From Scedosporium boydii (Eukaryota > Ascomycota > Sordariomycetes > Microascales > Microascaceae), in the NCBI GenBank assembly GCA_002221725.1, contig NJFT01000172.1, positions 1-64,000 on the forward strand: a stretch of 64,000 nucleotides of DNA, given 5' to 3'. The notes under the pieces are model-generated. The model was not told the DNA's origin and did no database searches. It saw nothing but the letters and a program-made list of their open reading frames with translations. The position numbers and the translations under genes were made by a program. Below are positions 21,158 through 33,169 of this stretch, piece by piece; position 1 is the stretch's first letter, and each line of letters starts with the position of its first letter.

Positions 21158-23081
21158 TTATACACGTAAATGAAAAACGGAAATACTAAGGAACAAGACT
21201 ACCATCACCCATTCCATTCCAAGAGAAACCCGACTGGATTCCGATCGGCCCACCGTCGATTGTAGGGCGGCAGCCCCAGTAGACTCAACTCCCAGGTCCA
21301 GCACGGGCTGTTGAGTGGCATTTCCATCCGTCGTAAAGGGGCTTATTGACTGGAAATTCTCAACCCTCCCAAGTAAAATCTCAACGGCTCTAAAAGCCAC
21401 AGCCGGCTGGTCAATCGTTAGGAAGTGTCCCGCTCCATCAACGCTAAAGTATGTGAGGCCCCTCTCCTCGTGCCAGGATCCAAATATGCCTCCTCCCGCG
21501 AGGACATCTAGTTCTTGATCAACGTGATAGGGGACAAACAAGGGGCGGTTGGGCTCGGTCTGGAAACCCCTTTCACCGCCCCAAGTGATATTTTGAATAG
21601 CAAGAAGTGTCCCGGCAGTTGTCAAGACGAAGTCTCGTTCTCCATGACCTAGGAGAACATTACCTGTAGCCTCAATGACTTTAGGCAGCACGGGCTGGCT
21701 AGCGGGTCCCCCGTTTAGGGACTCGTCCACGCCATCGACAAAGACCGACCGGCCCGCTTGGCTTGAGCAAAAGACCCACTGGGTATCTGCGGGTGCGTGA
21801 ATGGCTGCCTTGACATCAGGGCGGTCGAAGTACACAGGACCTGCGTCGGGGTGCACAATCAGGGAGCCGCCGCTGAAGCCCAGGGGATCATGAGGTCGTG
21901 GGCAATGATCGAAGACAGAGTACACGCTAAAGCAAGGGTTCAGCTCAACCGCAGCTGCGAAAACTTGGTTGATCATGTCACAGCCAGGCTTCGGTGATCC
22001 ATCTTCGTTATAGCCAGGCAAGTTTGACGGCTGCTCCCCCGCCGGAGGGAAAACAAGGAACTCTTCCAGGTATTGCGTGTAGCCACATTCGCCGGCCCGG
22101 GAATGGATGAGTTCGGTGAAGGTTCTGTTGAAATTGAATGCCCTCTCCCAGGAGTCAACGAATGGTACCATGGGGATATCCTGAGATACCGCCTCCTTGG
22201 AGTAAAGCGCATCGAAGACCATCATACCGCCAACATCGAAATATTCCGGATCTTCAGCCTCAATCATCTGGTGAGCAATATATGGGCAATACAAGCCCGC
22301 GTAAGAGGCGCCTGTGATGTAAATCTTGTAATTTTGCATTCCAAACAGGTCGATGAAGTTCTTCCAGAACCCCATAAACTGCCTAGCGATGTCGAATTCA
22401 TTTCTCGCAGTCGCCTCGCCTTGAGAGAAACCAGTGCCGACTGGTTGATCAACCCACACCACGTTCGTCAAGTGGTGCCAGCTCCATTTGTTTCTGACGG
22501 GTTTGAAGACGCCAGGAGGCCATAGAACAGGTCCGTTTTCTTGCAGAAGTTCCCCGATCGAGGAACATCCTGGCTAGGAGCAAGTCAATGTCAAGGAGCA
22601 GCCAGGTTGAACTCCGGACTAAAATACTTACTCCTCCTGTGAGCCATATTACTATCTCTTCCTTGGGCTCTGGGTTCGTAGATGGAAAGAACCAGAAGAA
22701 GAGCTGATTTGGATCGTCTGTCCCATTGATAGGCAATAATCCGGCGAACGACTCGCCAACGTCGAAATCAACCTCTGGGATCAAACTCCCGTTCACCGCA
22801 AACTCTGATAGGTTCCCCAAAAAATTAGCCCAGGATTCCAAGTACTGGACGTCCTCTAACTCACTTTGGGAATTTTGATTTAGGAATCTCGATTGTGTCT
22901 GGCGAGGGCGCAGCGCAGGATTCCCGAGGGAGAGGACCTCAAACGGGTTGGTCGCCTCTTCAAGTGTATTGAGGCCGTGTCGCGACCAGTCCAACATGGC
23001 CGCAGCACTGGAAGCAAGCAGTAACTGCCGCCAATCGCCCAATATGGGAAATTTTATCCTCATTTGAGTGTCCATCTTCAA
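21158..23081 (-). CDS. serine carboxypeptidase-like protein (S10), membrane-anchored
   Basis: Exons are 23081-22632 and 22573-21158 with a GTAAGT-AG intron of 58 nt, giving 621 residues in frame. The spliced junction restores the S10 oxyanion motif GGPGCSS. The nucleophile motif reads GASYAG, the catalytic Asp lies in GERDFV and the His in GAGHFLTIDQP, so the Ser-Asp-His triad is present. Substrate-recognition residues differ from carboxypeptidase Y: the Asn of W-L-N-G-G is Thr and the Glu of G-E-S-Y-A-G is Ala. The C-terminus ends in a hydrophobic stretch (VMVVLFLSISVF) preceded by a Ser-rich segment, fitting a membrane or GPI anchor. The N-terminus has a weak hydrophobic stretch that may be a signal sequence, and several Met codons compete as start. 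The usual role is secreted or vacuolar peptide hydrolysis, but here a changed specificity is likely. Confidence 0.85.
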
Positions 23082-24116
23082 GAAGCGCTCAATTGAATAT
23101 GTCTTACTCCTCTAGGAAGAGGAGGGATGCTGAAAAAGAGCCAGGCCATGAAGGTTAGACAGGTACACTGGAAGAGAACCAGGTAATCGATTTGCTTTCA
23201 TACTGGTCCATCAATTAATTACAACGGTAGCCCTACTTTGTACAACAACCAAACAAGATCGAAGGGTGATCAGCATCATTGCTGCGGCATGGCAAGGTTA
23301 TGTGTTTCAGAATCCCGCTGTTGACGGCATACAATCTACAGGACGCTGTCGATGACACACTTGCCATCCGGATTGGCAATGTTCAAGGGACGCACACCAC
23401 TTGAGAGCTTTCGTTTGCGGGTTCCAGGCGTAAGCATCCTCCTTGGCGAAGAACTGGTGCTCGTAGGTGAAAGGTTGGACTTGCAGCAGGATAACCTTAG
23501 ACGTACTGCGGACAGAACATCGGCCACACGGAAAACGTCGGCCCCCTACGTGACACCTCCGGCGGGTGAGTCTCAGTATCGATATAGGCTCTGCAGATGG
23601 GCCGTTTTTTTTTAAACATCTGGGAAGCCGTGGTTCGCCTAGATTAGGACTGACGGCATCTATGACGCGCATGCCTAGTAAACGCTCTACACGACGATTT
23701 TGACTGGTCACTCAACAAGATCAAGAATTCGGTCGGGTTGTCTGCGCCTCAAGGCGGATCAAGGCGGACAGAATCATCTGACAGAAAAACGCAATCAGGG
23801 TCCGATGGGTAATTTAGGCTATAAGAGACCGAACAGAGGCTGCCAATTACCTCCCAAGCTCCCCCCAGTCACCGAGTGGGATTCCGCCTTCGTGGTTTAC
23901 CGATTGGCTCATGATATATCTCGTTGGTTCCACCGCATACATATGTAGTTTAACTGGCATTAGGCATCCTCTTGGGCCAAGGCAGAAGAATAGATGGCTC
24001 GCATGCGTTGCCATCGGGAGTATATCAAGCTGATGGTTCCCCCCATTCGATATCAGGTCCGAGTCATTCATAGCCTGCCAGCTTGCTAAGTGCAATCAAC
24101 AAGTTTATTATCTACA
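23082..24116. other. intergenic with possible relic ORF
   Basis: On the minus strand at 23336-23530, a Cys-poor segment (YEHQFFAKEDAYAWNP in one frame, PDGKCVIDSVL in another) looks like a short gene broken by a shift, perhaps a small secreted protein. The evidence is too thin to call it. The rest shows nothing. Confidence 0.3.
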
Positions 24117-25481
24117 ATGCCTGTCACCATTGTTACCTGCGACGTGATGCCGGAAGAATGGCCGGCCTCTCAACCATTGACCACCAACCCTAGGCAGGTG
24201 CTAGGTGCGGCATCCAAGGTCGACAGCGCCAAATGCGCTAACCTGATTGCGAGTTCCTTCTCCTCCGAACCCGACGCCCCAGGTATGATTGGGTGCAAGA
24301 ACGGACTCATCGAGGCTGCTGCTCATGCCTGGAAGCACCACAACAATCTTGTCCTCCGCCCCGATGATTTCTGGATCTGTATCCTTTCTCAGATCAACTT
24401 CTACATCAACAAGAATGCCGAAGAGTTGAGGGACTTCTTCGTCAGCCACAAGAACAAGAAAGAACTGGTAGTCGAGGTGCAGTGCACTATCGAGACTGCT
24501 GATTATGCCCTATTCGCTAACGCAATGGCCGACAAGATTGGCGAAAACGTCAAGGACCCGGAACTTAAGGATTGGATTATGCCCGATTTCTCGACGACGA
24601 CGGCGGAAGATAGAACAGTCGCCGCGGTCCTCCTTATGGGAAGCATGCAGAAGTACTTTGAGTACTCTTTCTCATGCGCAACATGTGCCATTCCGCGAAT
24701 TACCCTTTTGGGTGAGAAGGAAGATTGGGCTAAGCTGCAGCGCCGTACGGATAAGATCCTTCCTTGGGGACCTGAGGCTGAGAGATACCATGGCGACTTG
24801 GCCCCCATCTTCAAGCATATCCTTGCTTCCTTCGACGATCCGACTTCGGAAGAGGTTGTTGATTTCTGGGGGAAGATGGTCTCTGAATACGGATATTCTG
24901 AAATGAGCGGGAGTTCAGATGAGTGGGTGACGGGGTGGATAGCGGGGCTCTTTCTTTGGGACGAGGACGGGATTGTACGGGGTCAAGTGCGTACCTTGGA
25001 CGAGGGTCAGTACTCGCGTCATCCCCCTCTGGAGTTAGATGGGGTCAAATATGCGGCGCTCGATATGGGAAGCTCTTTCATCCCCGCCGTGGGCTCGGTG
25101 CCCGTTAAAGTACGCCAAGTCGACGGCGGGGTGGTCACGAGGGAGCTTAATACCTTGATGGTGGCGGGATGTGCGGGTTACCGACCCTGCCTTGTCAAAG
25201 AAAGCCTCGTGGCAGAGACACGGGCTCCGCGCAGGTCAGCTCGCCCAGTAGACCGCGGCTACGAAGATGAGTGGGGACTATTCTGGCGTCAACTGAAAAA
25301 ACCATACTGCATGGCACCGAGGAAACCACACCATCCACCAAAGTCTGGTCCAGAGGGTACGGGTAACGACGAGTTGGAGGCTGCATGTTCCTCTTCTCTC
25401 CAGGATGGGGTCATGACCTATGTCAAGCCCGCGCACTTCTGGTGTATCTTCGAGGCTAGGGAGCCATTTTCATTTTGGTAA
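24117..25481 (+). CDS. DUF4419-family protein
   Basis: This is an intronless gene of 454 residues. The start at 24117 (MPVTIVTCDV) is preferred over an in-frame upstream ATG because family members tend to begin this way. The fungal DUF4419 core is recognisable: NGLIEAAAHAWKHHNNLVLRPDD, broken here as NGLIEAAAHAWKHH then NLVLRPDDFW, followed by ILSQINFYIN, AVLLMGSMQKYFEYSF, ITLLGEKEDW, and GWIAGLFLWD. The biochemical function of the family is unknown. It is mostly soluble and widespread in fungi. The C-terminal 100 residues are rich in Arg, Pro and His and look less conserved, so a frameshift after about residue 360 may have replaced the original tail. Confidence 0.82.
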   Translation: MPVTIVTCDVMPEEWPASQPLTTNPRQVLGAASKVDSAKCANLIASSFSSEPDAPGMIGCKNGLIEAAAHAWKHHNNLVLRPDDFWICILSQINFYINKNAEELRDFFVSHKNKKELVVEVQCTIETADYALFANAMADKIGENVKDPELKDWIMPDFSTTTAEDRTVAAVLLMGSMQKYFEYSFSCATCAIPRITLLGEKEDWAKLQRRTDKILPWGPEAERYHGDLAPIFKHILASFDDPTSEEVVDFWGKMVSEYGYSEMSGSSDEWVTGWIAGLFLWDEDGIVRGQVRTLDEGQYSRHPPLELDGVKYAALDMGSSFIPAVGSVPVKVRQVDGGVVTRELNTLMVAGCAGYRPCLVKESLVAETRAPRRSARPVDRGYEDEWGLFWRQLKKPYCMAPRKPHHPPKSGPEGTGNDELEAACSSSLQDGVMTYVKPAHFWCIFEAREPFSFW

Positions 25482-26474
25482 TATCGCTGGCCTCGGCTTT
25501 CGAGGGTATTGATGGAACCTAACTTGGCAATTCTACACGATATTTCGGGCTCGATTGGTTGGCTAGGCGAGTTCGTGATTGGTATTCTTGAGAGTCTCTT
25601 TCTTATGTACAGTCTCTTCTCAGTTGAACCTATATACAATGACAACGCTGATGATTGGGAAACTATAAACGATGCTATTCGCATAACGACTTCCCGATGA
25701 CAGGATGCAGATCATCGCCTCTTCTCCCCCCAGTGTGCTCTCCAATGCAGAATCATCACATCAACCTCCGTTGACTTGTCAAAATCATGGGCGGCAACTT
25801 TCCATTCTACAATAGATGAATCTTAGTCCCGGTACCAATATAGGAATGCGTAGATGATCCCCAGGCCCTGCGGCGGACCTGGAACATGCTCCGTCGACTA
25901 GGGGCGGGCCATCGAACAAGCGCCACCCACACCGGAAGCGTCTTTCGGGGAATGGAGACTCAAACAAATCTTATACCCTGGCAGTTCGCGGGGTCCCTTC
26001 AGGGCTATGCTGTTCACCAGCCATGGTTGCTAGAACCCAATTCTCAAGGCGGAAGTGACTTGTCCCAAAAGACGCGAGAGGTCCGGTTCGCACCACGAGG
26101 GGGCCGGATAGGAAGGTACACCGATTCTGGGTACCACCATCACATTGCTTCCAATCTATTGACAGGCGCCGGGGACTGTTTTCGGGGGTTCGCTTCCATT
26201 TTACCTCTCCAGCAGATCCCAAGAGGGGCGGCAAAACAATATGGCAACGACAACAGACAGATAACGTTCTCATGGTCGGTTGAAGATCGTCGAGTCTCTC
26301 GAGAATTCCCGCCGGAATTAGACCAGAATGTGCGGCGCGTTTGATCCTGGGAACTGCTTCGATATCCATTCCAGTTAGTCTTCCTCCAAGTCATCAGGGA
26401 GTTCAATGAGAGCACAAGTTTCTGGAATAAGAATTACAATCATACAATAGACGACTCAAATATGCCTTGGGGAT
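25482..26474. other. intergenic
   Basis: Short frames on both strands overlap and carry no recognisable motif. A 63-codon frame at 25509-25700 has a hydrophobic patch but no other support. Confidence 0.45.
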
Positions 26475-26798
26475 TCAATCACGTCTACCCCAACGTCTAG
26501 CCATCCGACAGAGAAAACGAAATATCCGAGGACTGAAGAAGAGCAGGCCTCGAATGGCAAGGCGCAAAAGTAGACGGCGGCAGCTCAAGCTGTGTGATGA
26601 CATATCCTTCATGGAGTCTTGAAGATACATGAGCAAATCCAAGGCTGATATAAACATGTCGTTTGTAAAGTCGTCGAGGAACCCTAGATAGACAAGCTCT
26701 ATCAAAATGGCTCCAAAGGCAGAAAGAAAGGTGATGCAGTCCTTGAAGGCTTGTAAAAGAAGAATGATGATAGTATAGAGGGTCTGTATAAAGCCCAT
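26475..26798 (-). CDS. possible small membrane protein
   Basis: This single-exon ORF of 107 residues starts at an ATG. It has two or three hydrophobic stretches (residues about 3-16, 22-40 and a weaker one near 45-58), then a strongly basic C-terminus rich in Arg with aromatic residues. No family is recognised. It lies about 500 bp downstream of the 3' end of the large NACHT protein gene and in the same orientation. Hydrophobic composition alone is weak evidence, so it may be accidental. Confidence 0.35.
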   Translation of the reverse strand: MGFIQTLYTIIILLLQAFKDCITFLSAFGAILIELVYLGFLDDFTNDMFISALDLLMYLQDSMKDMSSHSLSCRRLLLRLAIRGLLFFSPRIFRFLCRMARRWGRRD

Positions 26799-27303
26799 TT
26801 TTCTCTGCTTCTTGATATTTCTCAGTGTGTATGGTGTGGAATCGATGGTGCGATTGTGCTGATCGTGTGATCAATGATGAAGAGGGAGGATGGGTCAACT
26901 TAAGATAGAGCCATTCCAGCGAGAGAGGAGGATACAAAGCACTAGGGTGTCGCCTACCCTAGGAAGGGACCATGAATTAAGCCATGGGGGGAGACATAAC
27001 AATCACTGGTGTAAGCCCCAGGAAGATGGAAGGACAACAGAAGGTAAGAAGAAAAGCAGACATGGAATCCTTGGGCCGGTGGTTCCTTCCCCCATTTGCT
27101 GGAGAAAAGCGGTAGATATTGATCGGAATGAGAAAAAACCAACCTTGAAATCGTTGAACAGGTGTGTTTGAACAGAGGTGCAGAATTTCCACCTTCCATC
27201 AAATCCTAACTCACAAGGCAGCCTATCTACCTATCCATACATTTCATCCAACTGTTCCAACTCCCTCTACGAAGATGCCAACTCGGCAGTTACTGTTGCT
27301 CTC
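26799..27303. other. intergenic
   Basis: This separates the possible small membrane protein and the NACHT gene. I see no coding signal, and AT-rich words near 27110-27140 are unremarkable. Confidence 0.45.
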
Positions 27304-30300
27304 CTAGGTCGACTCGCCATCCCAATATCTCTCCCAAGCCTCAGGCCACTTCTTCTCCTTTAACTCCACCAGCCAATCGCGGAAGATCACCTGCTTGTCC
27401 TCGAACCTGAGCACCCCGTTCTTCAGCCCCTTCCATCCCTCGACCGGCGCCTTGATGTGTTTGTGCCCCGCAGGGCAGATGACTCGCCAATCTGGAGGGA
27501 GCTTCCCGGACAGCCTCTCCAAGCGATTGGTGTAGCACTTTTCACAGAGGTCGAGCTCGGTACAGTAGTAGCATAGATACAACGGGCCATTGTGCCAGTT
27601 CGAGAACAATTCTTTGCATCCGTCACACTCAAGTTGGCCGTTGACTTGGTCCAGGTCCTCATCAACTTCCGAGGCGGCGAAATCATTGTCGTCGCTGTTC
27701 TTTTTCTCCTCCTCGCGATGATTTTCGGAAGATCCAGATCCATTCGAGCCAGTCTCCGCCAATGCGCCATTACTTTTCTCGGAGTGGCCGCCCGTGTCTT
27801 CACTATCAGGCTCGCTCTCGCTCATTGAGCGGTCTTTCTTGTGGACTTCCATATCGGTGATGTATATTTGGCAGGTAACAGCAATTCGGGCATCCTCTTC
27901 AAGACCAACCACTGCGAGCGCCTTGGCCAGGGCTCGGAAACTACCCTTGTCGTTCCATGACACCTCGTCCGTAAGGGCCTGGATGCAGCCTTTGAACATC
28001 CGATCGAGGCTCTGATGGTACTCGTAAGCATCCAGCCTACGCATCATCAAGACCAACGGCATCATATTCTGAGATTGATTGGAATCAAAATCACTGCCCA
28101 TCATATCACCGACACGCTTTACTAGAGCTTGCATCTCCCGGTATGCGGCAAGCTTTTCTGCGGGCTCGCGCGTGGTACGGAACTCCTGCAGTAGGATGTC
28201 TGCAAGACGGAAAGATGCCGCAGTGATGTTGGACGTGATCGTGCTCACATCAATAATCTTGTTCAGGATGGCTTTCGCCTTCTGGATTGCATCTTTCGTG
28301 CCGATTACCTCCTGGTAGAAGGCAGCCCAACCGTGCATTGTGGTGAGCGGCCAGGTACGCAAGTCTTCCACCATCGCGCATTCCCTATATAAGTCGATAA
28401 GGTCGTCGACCCGACCGGTCGCTTTAGCTGCCCGGTCGATTTCGTTGCCGTACTGGTAAACGTAGTACCAGACATCGTACTTGTTCAGACATAGCGGTCG
28501 GAGCACGTCCATTAGCTTCTCCCATTCCTCCATCTTAGCCAACCTGGTAACGATAGTTGCGATGGGTCCTGTGACCCTTTCATCGGTCTCGATGACCGCC
28601 TTCGCTTTATGGCAGTAGCTCACAACGTTCGTTGCGTTGTTGAGGTACAACTCCGCCTGGGCCTTCATAAGCCAGACCTCCCGAATGGTGCGTTGCACTC
28701 TGAGGTTCTCAAGGTCACTTGGGGGGATCTTGCCGACTGCGCTTAGAGCAGAGGATAAAACATCGAGGGCCTCATGGGCCCAATCTTCGTACGTCTTTGT
28801 CTTTGCTTCATTATCACTTCCAGTGTCTGGTTTGGCGTCGCCCATCTCGGCACGATCTGCGCCTTCCTGTGCACCGACTTTAGGATCCGGCTTGCCGGTT
28901 TTCTCTTCTGTCGTTCCGTTGGGCCCGGCGCTATTATTTCCGCTGGAATCCAGGGATTCCGGTGGCTCCATCCGGTCGACAATATCCAGAATCGCATCTC
29001 CCATCTTGGCGAAGATGGTTAAGGAATCGAGAGGTGTATCGGCACTCTGGGCACCGAGCCTTAGCTGCTCCAGCCCTTCATCCTTCAGATCAACTAATAC
29101 CATCGCGACGCCGATGGATTTATATGATTGTGCAGTCATATCAATATGCAAAAACGCCCTTGATACGGCCATAAATGATTCTTTAGAGAAGACATGACTG
29201 TTAGGCTCGGCATCTCGAGTTTCCAAATATTTTCGCAGCGATTCATTCTGCTGTACCGCCGGCAGTTCGCGTCCCAGATACAACGCGTGATGTGCGAATG
29301 CGAAGCGCCGATAAATGAGGTAATCCCAATCTGCATCGTAGCTCGCGAGCCAGTTAGAGACGTGTGCATCGGCAATTTTGATATGGATTGCCTTGGGATT
29401 GCGTGCGAACGGCCTCATCCAGGCGACAGTACTGCCCGAGATGGAGGAAGACGGGAGCTGCGTCGCCTTTACGGCCCATGTTTGAATGCATGTCAGCGCC
29501 TTGCCCAGAGCCTCTTCAGTGTTTCCCAGAATACTGCAGGGGGTCACACCCAAGTCGTACAAGAGATGCTCCTCCATCTTGCGAATGGAACCTCCCCTGT
29601 TAGAGAGGATCCCACAAATGGCATCAATGGTGCGGATCAACTCGTCCTGGGTCAGGTCGTCCGGTTCGATTTCCAGCAAGTGCTGCATCCAAAATTGAAC
29701 GCCGTAGTAGGAAAGATCTACCTGAGCGGCACTCGGCTTTTCATCCTCCGAAGTCAGGATGGAATGGATTATCTCGAGAATCATGGCGTGTCCTAACGAG
29801 CGCGAGCTTCGGAGTTTGTCATCGCTTGCGTTGGCGCGTGGTCGAAAATAACTTCGAAGAGACCGTTCCTGAAAACTCAGGAATACTTCGAGATCTTCTT
29901 GATAGTTCTCCTCATTCTCATTTATCTTGTCATCGTCAAACTTATCGCTCTCGGCATCGCTGTCTTCGTCTTCATTCTCTTCCGTCTCATTCGAGTTTGA
30001 GAGGCGAAGAAGCCTTGATGGAATCACGGTTAGCTTTGACACTACATGCCGCCAATAAGAAGGACGAATGACGCAGAATTTAACATACCTGGCACATCGG
30101 TGGTCAAGTTCCTCGTCGATGCTGATATTGTTGTCCTTGGCGATGAAATGGAGCAGTTTGTTGGCAGCTCCGAGACTCAGCGGTTCCTTTGAATACGCCA
30201 GCCACGCAAAAAATCTGTGGAGGACTTCGATGTCCTGATCGGACCGAGATTTCTGACAATCCGCAAGCAGGACTCTATACAAGTCCGCCGTGCTAGTGGG

Positions 30301-32246
30301 TAGCGCCTCCAATTCTCGCAGAACAGCCTTCTCCCGACCAATTTGATTGAGTCGGCGCAGCATATGATCAATGTAGCGAATCGCTGTAGGCCCCAACTCG
30401 TCAATATTCAAATGTAATACGGAAAGACAGGGGGAAAGATCTGGGTGGGAGACAAACTGTCGGCTTGCTTTGTTAAGCGCAGTACAATCTTCTTCTTGGT
30501 CCTTTGAGACAGCTTGCGAAGTCGACTGAGGGATTTCAACCGTGCCAAGACGACGGCTTTGATGTCGGGAAGCAGGTGCTCCTTGGTCAATTGGAAATTC
30601 TTCACGGGAATTGATTCGGAATCTATCTCGAAAATACCCGGATCACTCGTGTACAGAATCTGGATATTCAGGTCTTTCGAAGCGCAAACCTCTTTGAAGA
30701 GTTCCTCGAGATAGTTTCGCGAATCCTCTTTCGCCTCGTTGACACCATCAAGAATCAAGACAAGGCGTCGGGACGACTTTTTGTCGAATTTCTTCTTGTA
30801 CAGACGCTGCCAGAGTCTGAGATGATCATTGTTCAGTTCATCGTTGTTATCTTCCGGGTACCTAATTTCGAACTGGAGGTCCGTCAAGACTTCTTCTCGG
30901 TATTTGACATCTTGGCGAGCGACCTGGACGGCGCAGGAGCGCAGCATCCGGGACGCGGTAGTCAGCTCGTCTACATCTTCTCGGAAGAAAAAGTAGGCGA
31001 CGGAGGTCGTCGGATCTCCGATATATTCATCCTGTAATGCCCTGATGACAGTGTAAGACAGCGAGGATTTGCCCATGCCAGGAGCGGCCGAAATGGACAC
31101 CAGAGGCAAGCTCCCAGACTCAAAGTCGCGATATATCTCCTGCTCGCGGAACCACTGATATGTTCCATTGACGTATATATTCTCAATCTCAGTGAGCTGG
31201 GCTCTGTCGTCCAAGTTACAAGATAGACGGTTCTCTAGTGTGCGCATGGCAGCTGATTTGCGGGCACCGGCATCAACAAGTCGAGAATCTTGGCCGCTCA
31301 TAGTGCCGGACATCTTATTCAAGGCTCTTACCACCTTCTGCAAGCCCGCAGCATGCTCAGCGCCGCGATCCTCCTGACGGCTGACAACAGTAAGAATCTC
31401 GTGGCTAGTGAAGGCGGCATCCTTGGAGAAGCCCTTAGTCTCGAGGCCCACCATGTAGCTTTGCTGCGACAGTGCAAGATTTTGCTGGACCCCGGCATGG
31501 ATGTTCCTCACATCCTGGCCAATGCCGTCGACCTTCTTGGCCGTGTCAATGGTTTGCTTCAGCGTCGCGATCATGGTCGCCGACTCGAAGCGCTCGAGAT
31601 GCATGTGCAACGAATCGAAAGCAGCCTTCAGCTTCGGGTCACTTCCATCAATAAGCGCCTTGGCCCACTTGCTCAAACGGCCCTTTTGGCGGCACTTGCG
31701 AGCGATGGCGCTCAAGGTCAACATGGCGGAGAAAACGTTGACGAGGAACTTCTTGAACTGCCACTCGTTGGGCATGCGGTTCTCGAGCATCGATACACGT
31801 TCAAGAAAGGAGTTCATGATGTCGAAGAAGGAAACGATCAAGTCGTAGTCTTCTGACACGGCCTTGGACGCATTGAGAACGTAGTTGAAGGCCGTCAGAA
31901 TCGCGGCACTAGGGGGGAAGGCTGCGCTCGCGGCTTCGGCGATATGAGTTGCGACGCCCTGGATGATTTCGGAGTTACTTGCGATGAGGGTCCTGAGCTT
32001 GTCGAGCTTGCCCTTGTCGTGGCGAAATTGGCTGAAAAGCAGGAGTTGGTGATCCTGCTCAGCAATGATATGGGCCGCAGTGAATCTAGAGGGGTGGATG
32101 GTACGGAGATCAGTACCGCATTCTTCGTAGTATTTGATGAGCGCCTCCTGCCACATGGTTCCTAAGTCGGTCTGCTCCGGATCCCCTGCCGGGGCGTTAG
32201 GATATGGAGCGGCCATTTGTCTCGCGGTTCTGAATTCGTCCGGCAA
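27304..32246 (-). CDS. NACHT/STAND NTPase with N-terminal Goodbye-like and C-terminal ZZ domains
   Basis: Exons are 32246-30458, 30383-30089 and 30013-27304, giving exactly 1,597 residues. Intron 1 (74 nt, GTTTGT to CAG) joins two frames that look like a frameshift. Intron 2 (75 nt, GTATGT, branch GCTAAC) is in frame and would be missed by an ORF finder. Residues about 20-230 are helical and resemble the fungal STAND N-terminal Goodbye domain. A Walker A motif APGMGKSS (residue about 390) and a Walker B-like LVLILDGVNEA (about 510) mark the NACHT. A helical central region with an acidic low-complexity insert follows. Near residue 1490 come CDGC, CYYC, CEKC and GHKH, a ZZ-type zinc-finger pattern. 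Fungal STAND proteins act in non-self recognition and programmed cell death; a similar sensor role here is inference. MutY lies divergent, about 920 bp away. Confidence 0.85.
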
Positions 32247-33169
32247 GGGGAGCGGAACGGAGCGTTTGCTTCCTGGGATTAACGGAAAGGTAGGGAAGTG
32301 AATGGCATTCTCAGCCTCAGGGAGGAAAAGAAAGAGCAGGATTCCATCGGCATTTTGTATCCACGATAATACCCCGGCTGGTATTTATTTTCGCCAGGGG
32401 AATGGGAGCGAGGCAAGGCAAGGGTTCAGGATGCAAATTGCCAGGCCAGGCCCCCATCGCGATGTGGTGTGCTGACATGGATGTAACAGAACCCACCGAT
32501 TCGGCAAGATGATGCGCCCATTCGCAGCACTAGGATGCAGCCAACAGCCTATCAGACCATCCGTTGATCGACTTCACCCGCTTCCTCTCGTATTTTCCCC
32601 AGCCACATCGCAGAGAATCTAAATCTGACAATACCTTCCTGCAAGGAATGGTGCTGTCGCCTTATAAGGCTCCCAATGGATGCCTGCCCCTGCCGCAGCT
32701 GGACAACGGATCAATCCAACACGATCTGTAAATGGCTCCTCGTGTAAGAAGCAGGCGAATGAAAGACATTCCCGCCCGACTCGCGGGGCGTGATACCTTC
32801 GCGCAATCTGATCGCCCCGGAATTAACAATCCCCCGGTCGAGAACAGGGGAGCCATCGTTGGTACGCATGATGAAGTCAAGACCCGTGCAAATAGGCGTG
32901 GAGTACCGAATAGGTACGCTTCAGTTGAATTAGGAATTGGGATGAAAACAATAGACACGGCAAATTCTGAACTTCTGAGCTAAATTTGATCCTCGATATT
33001 GATGCCTCGATGAAGGCCCGCATCGCGAATTCCCAACGTGGATCACGATTCTGCAAGGATCCAGCTGCGCTGACTAAGACCTCAATGATACCTGCTGGTT
33101 AACCACATCAACGGGCATTTTCACAACAACATAGGGGAATCATCACCAACCTCAACGATTTACCGAACC
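32247..33169. promoter_or_regulatory. shared divergent promoter region
   Basis: This region of about 920 bp lies between the divergently transcribed NACHT gene and MutY, so it should contain both promoters. No ORF with family features is present. I can name no specific binding site. Confidence 0.5.

Noticed and set aside
23307..23711. Minus-strand ORF with a few Cys, possible small secreted protein
   Set aside because: No signal peptide, and the best-looking pieces lie in two different frames. It is mentioned only as a possible relic.
29194..29796. 200-codon plus-strand ORF opposite the NACHT gene
   Set aside because: Antisense shadow of a well-supported coding exon.
30384..30457. Frameshift or split of the NACHT gene into two genes
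   Set aside because: A 74-nt intron with GT and AG ends restores one frame with an exact codon count, so no lesion is needed.
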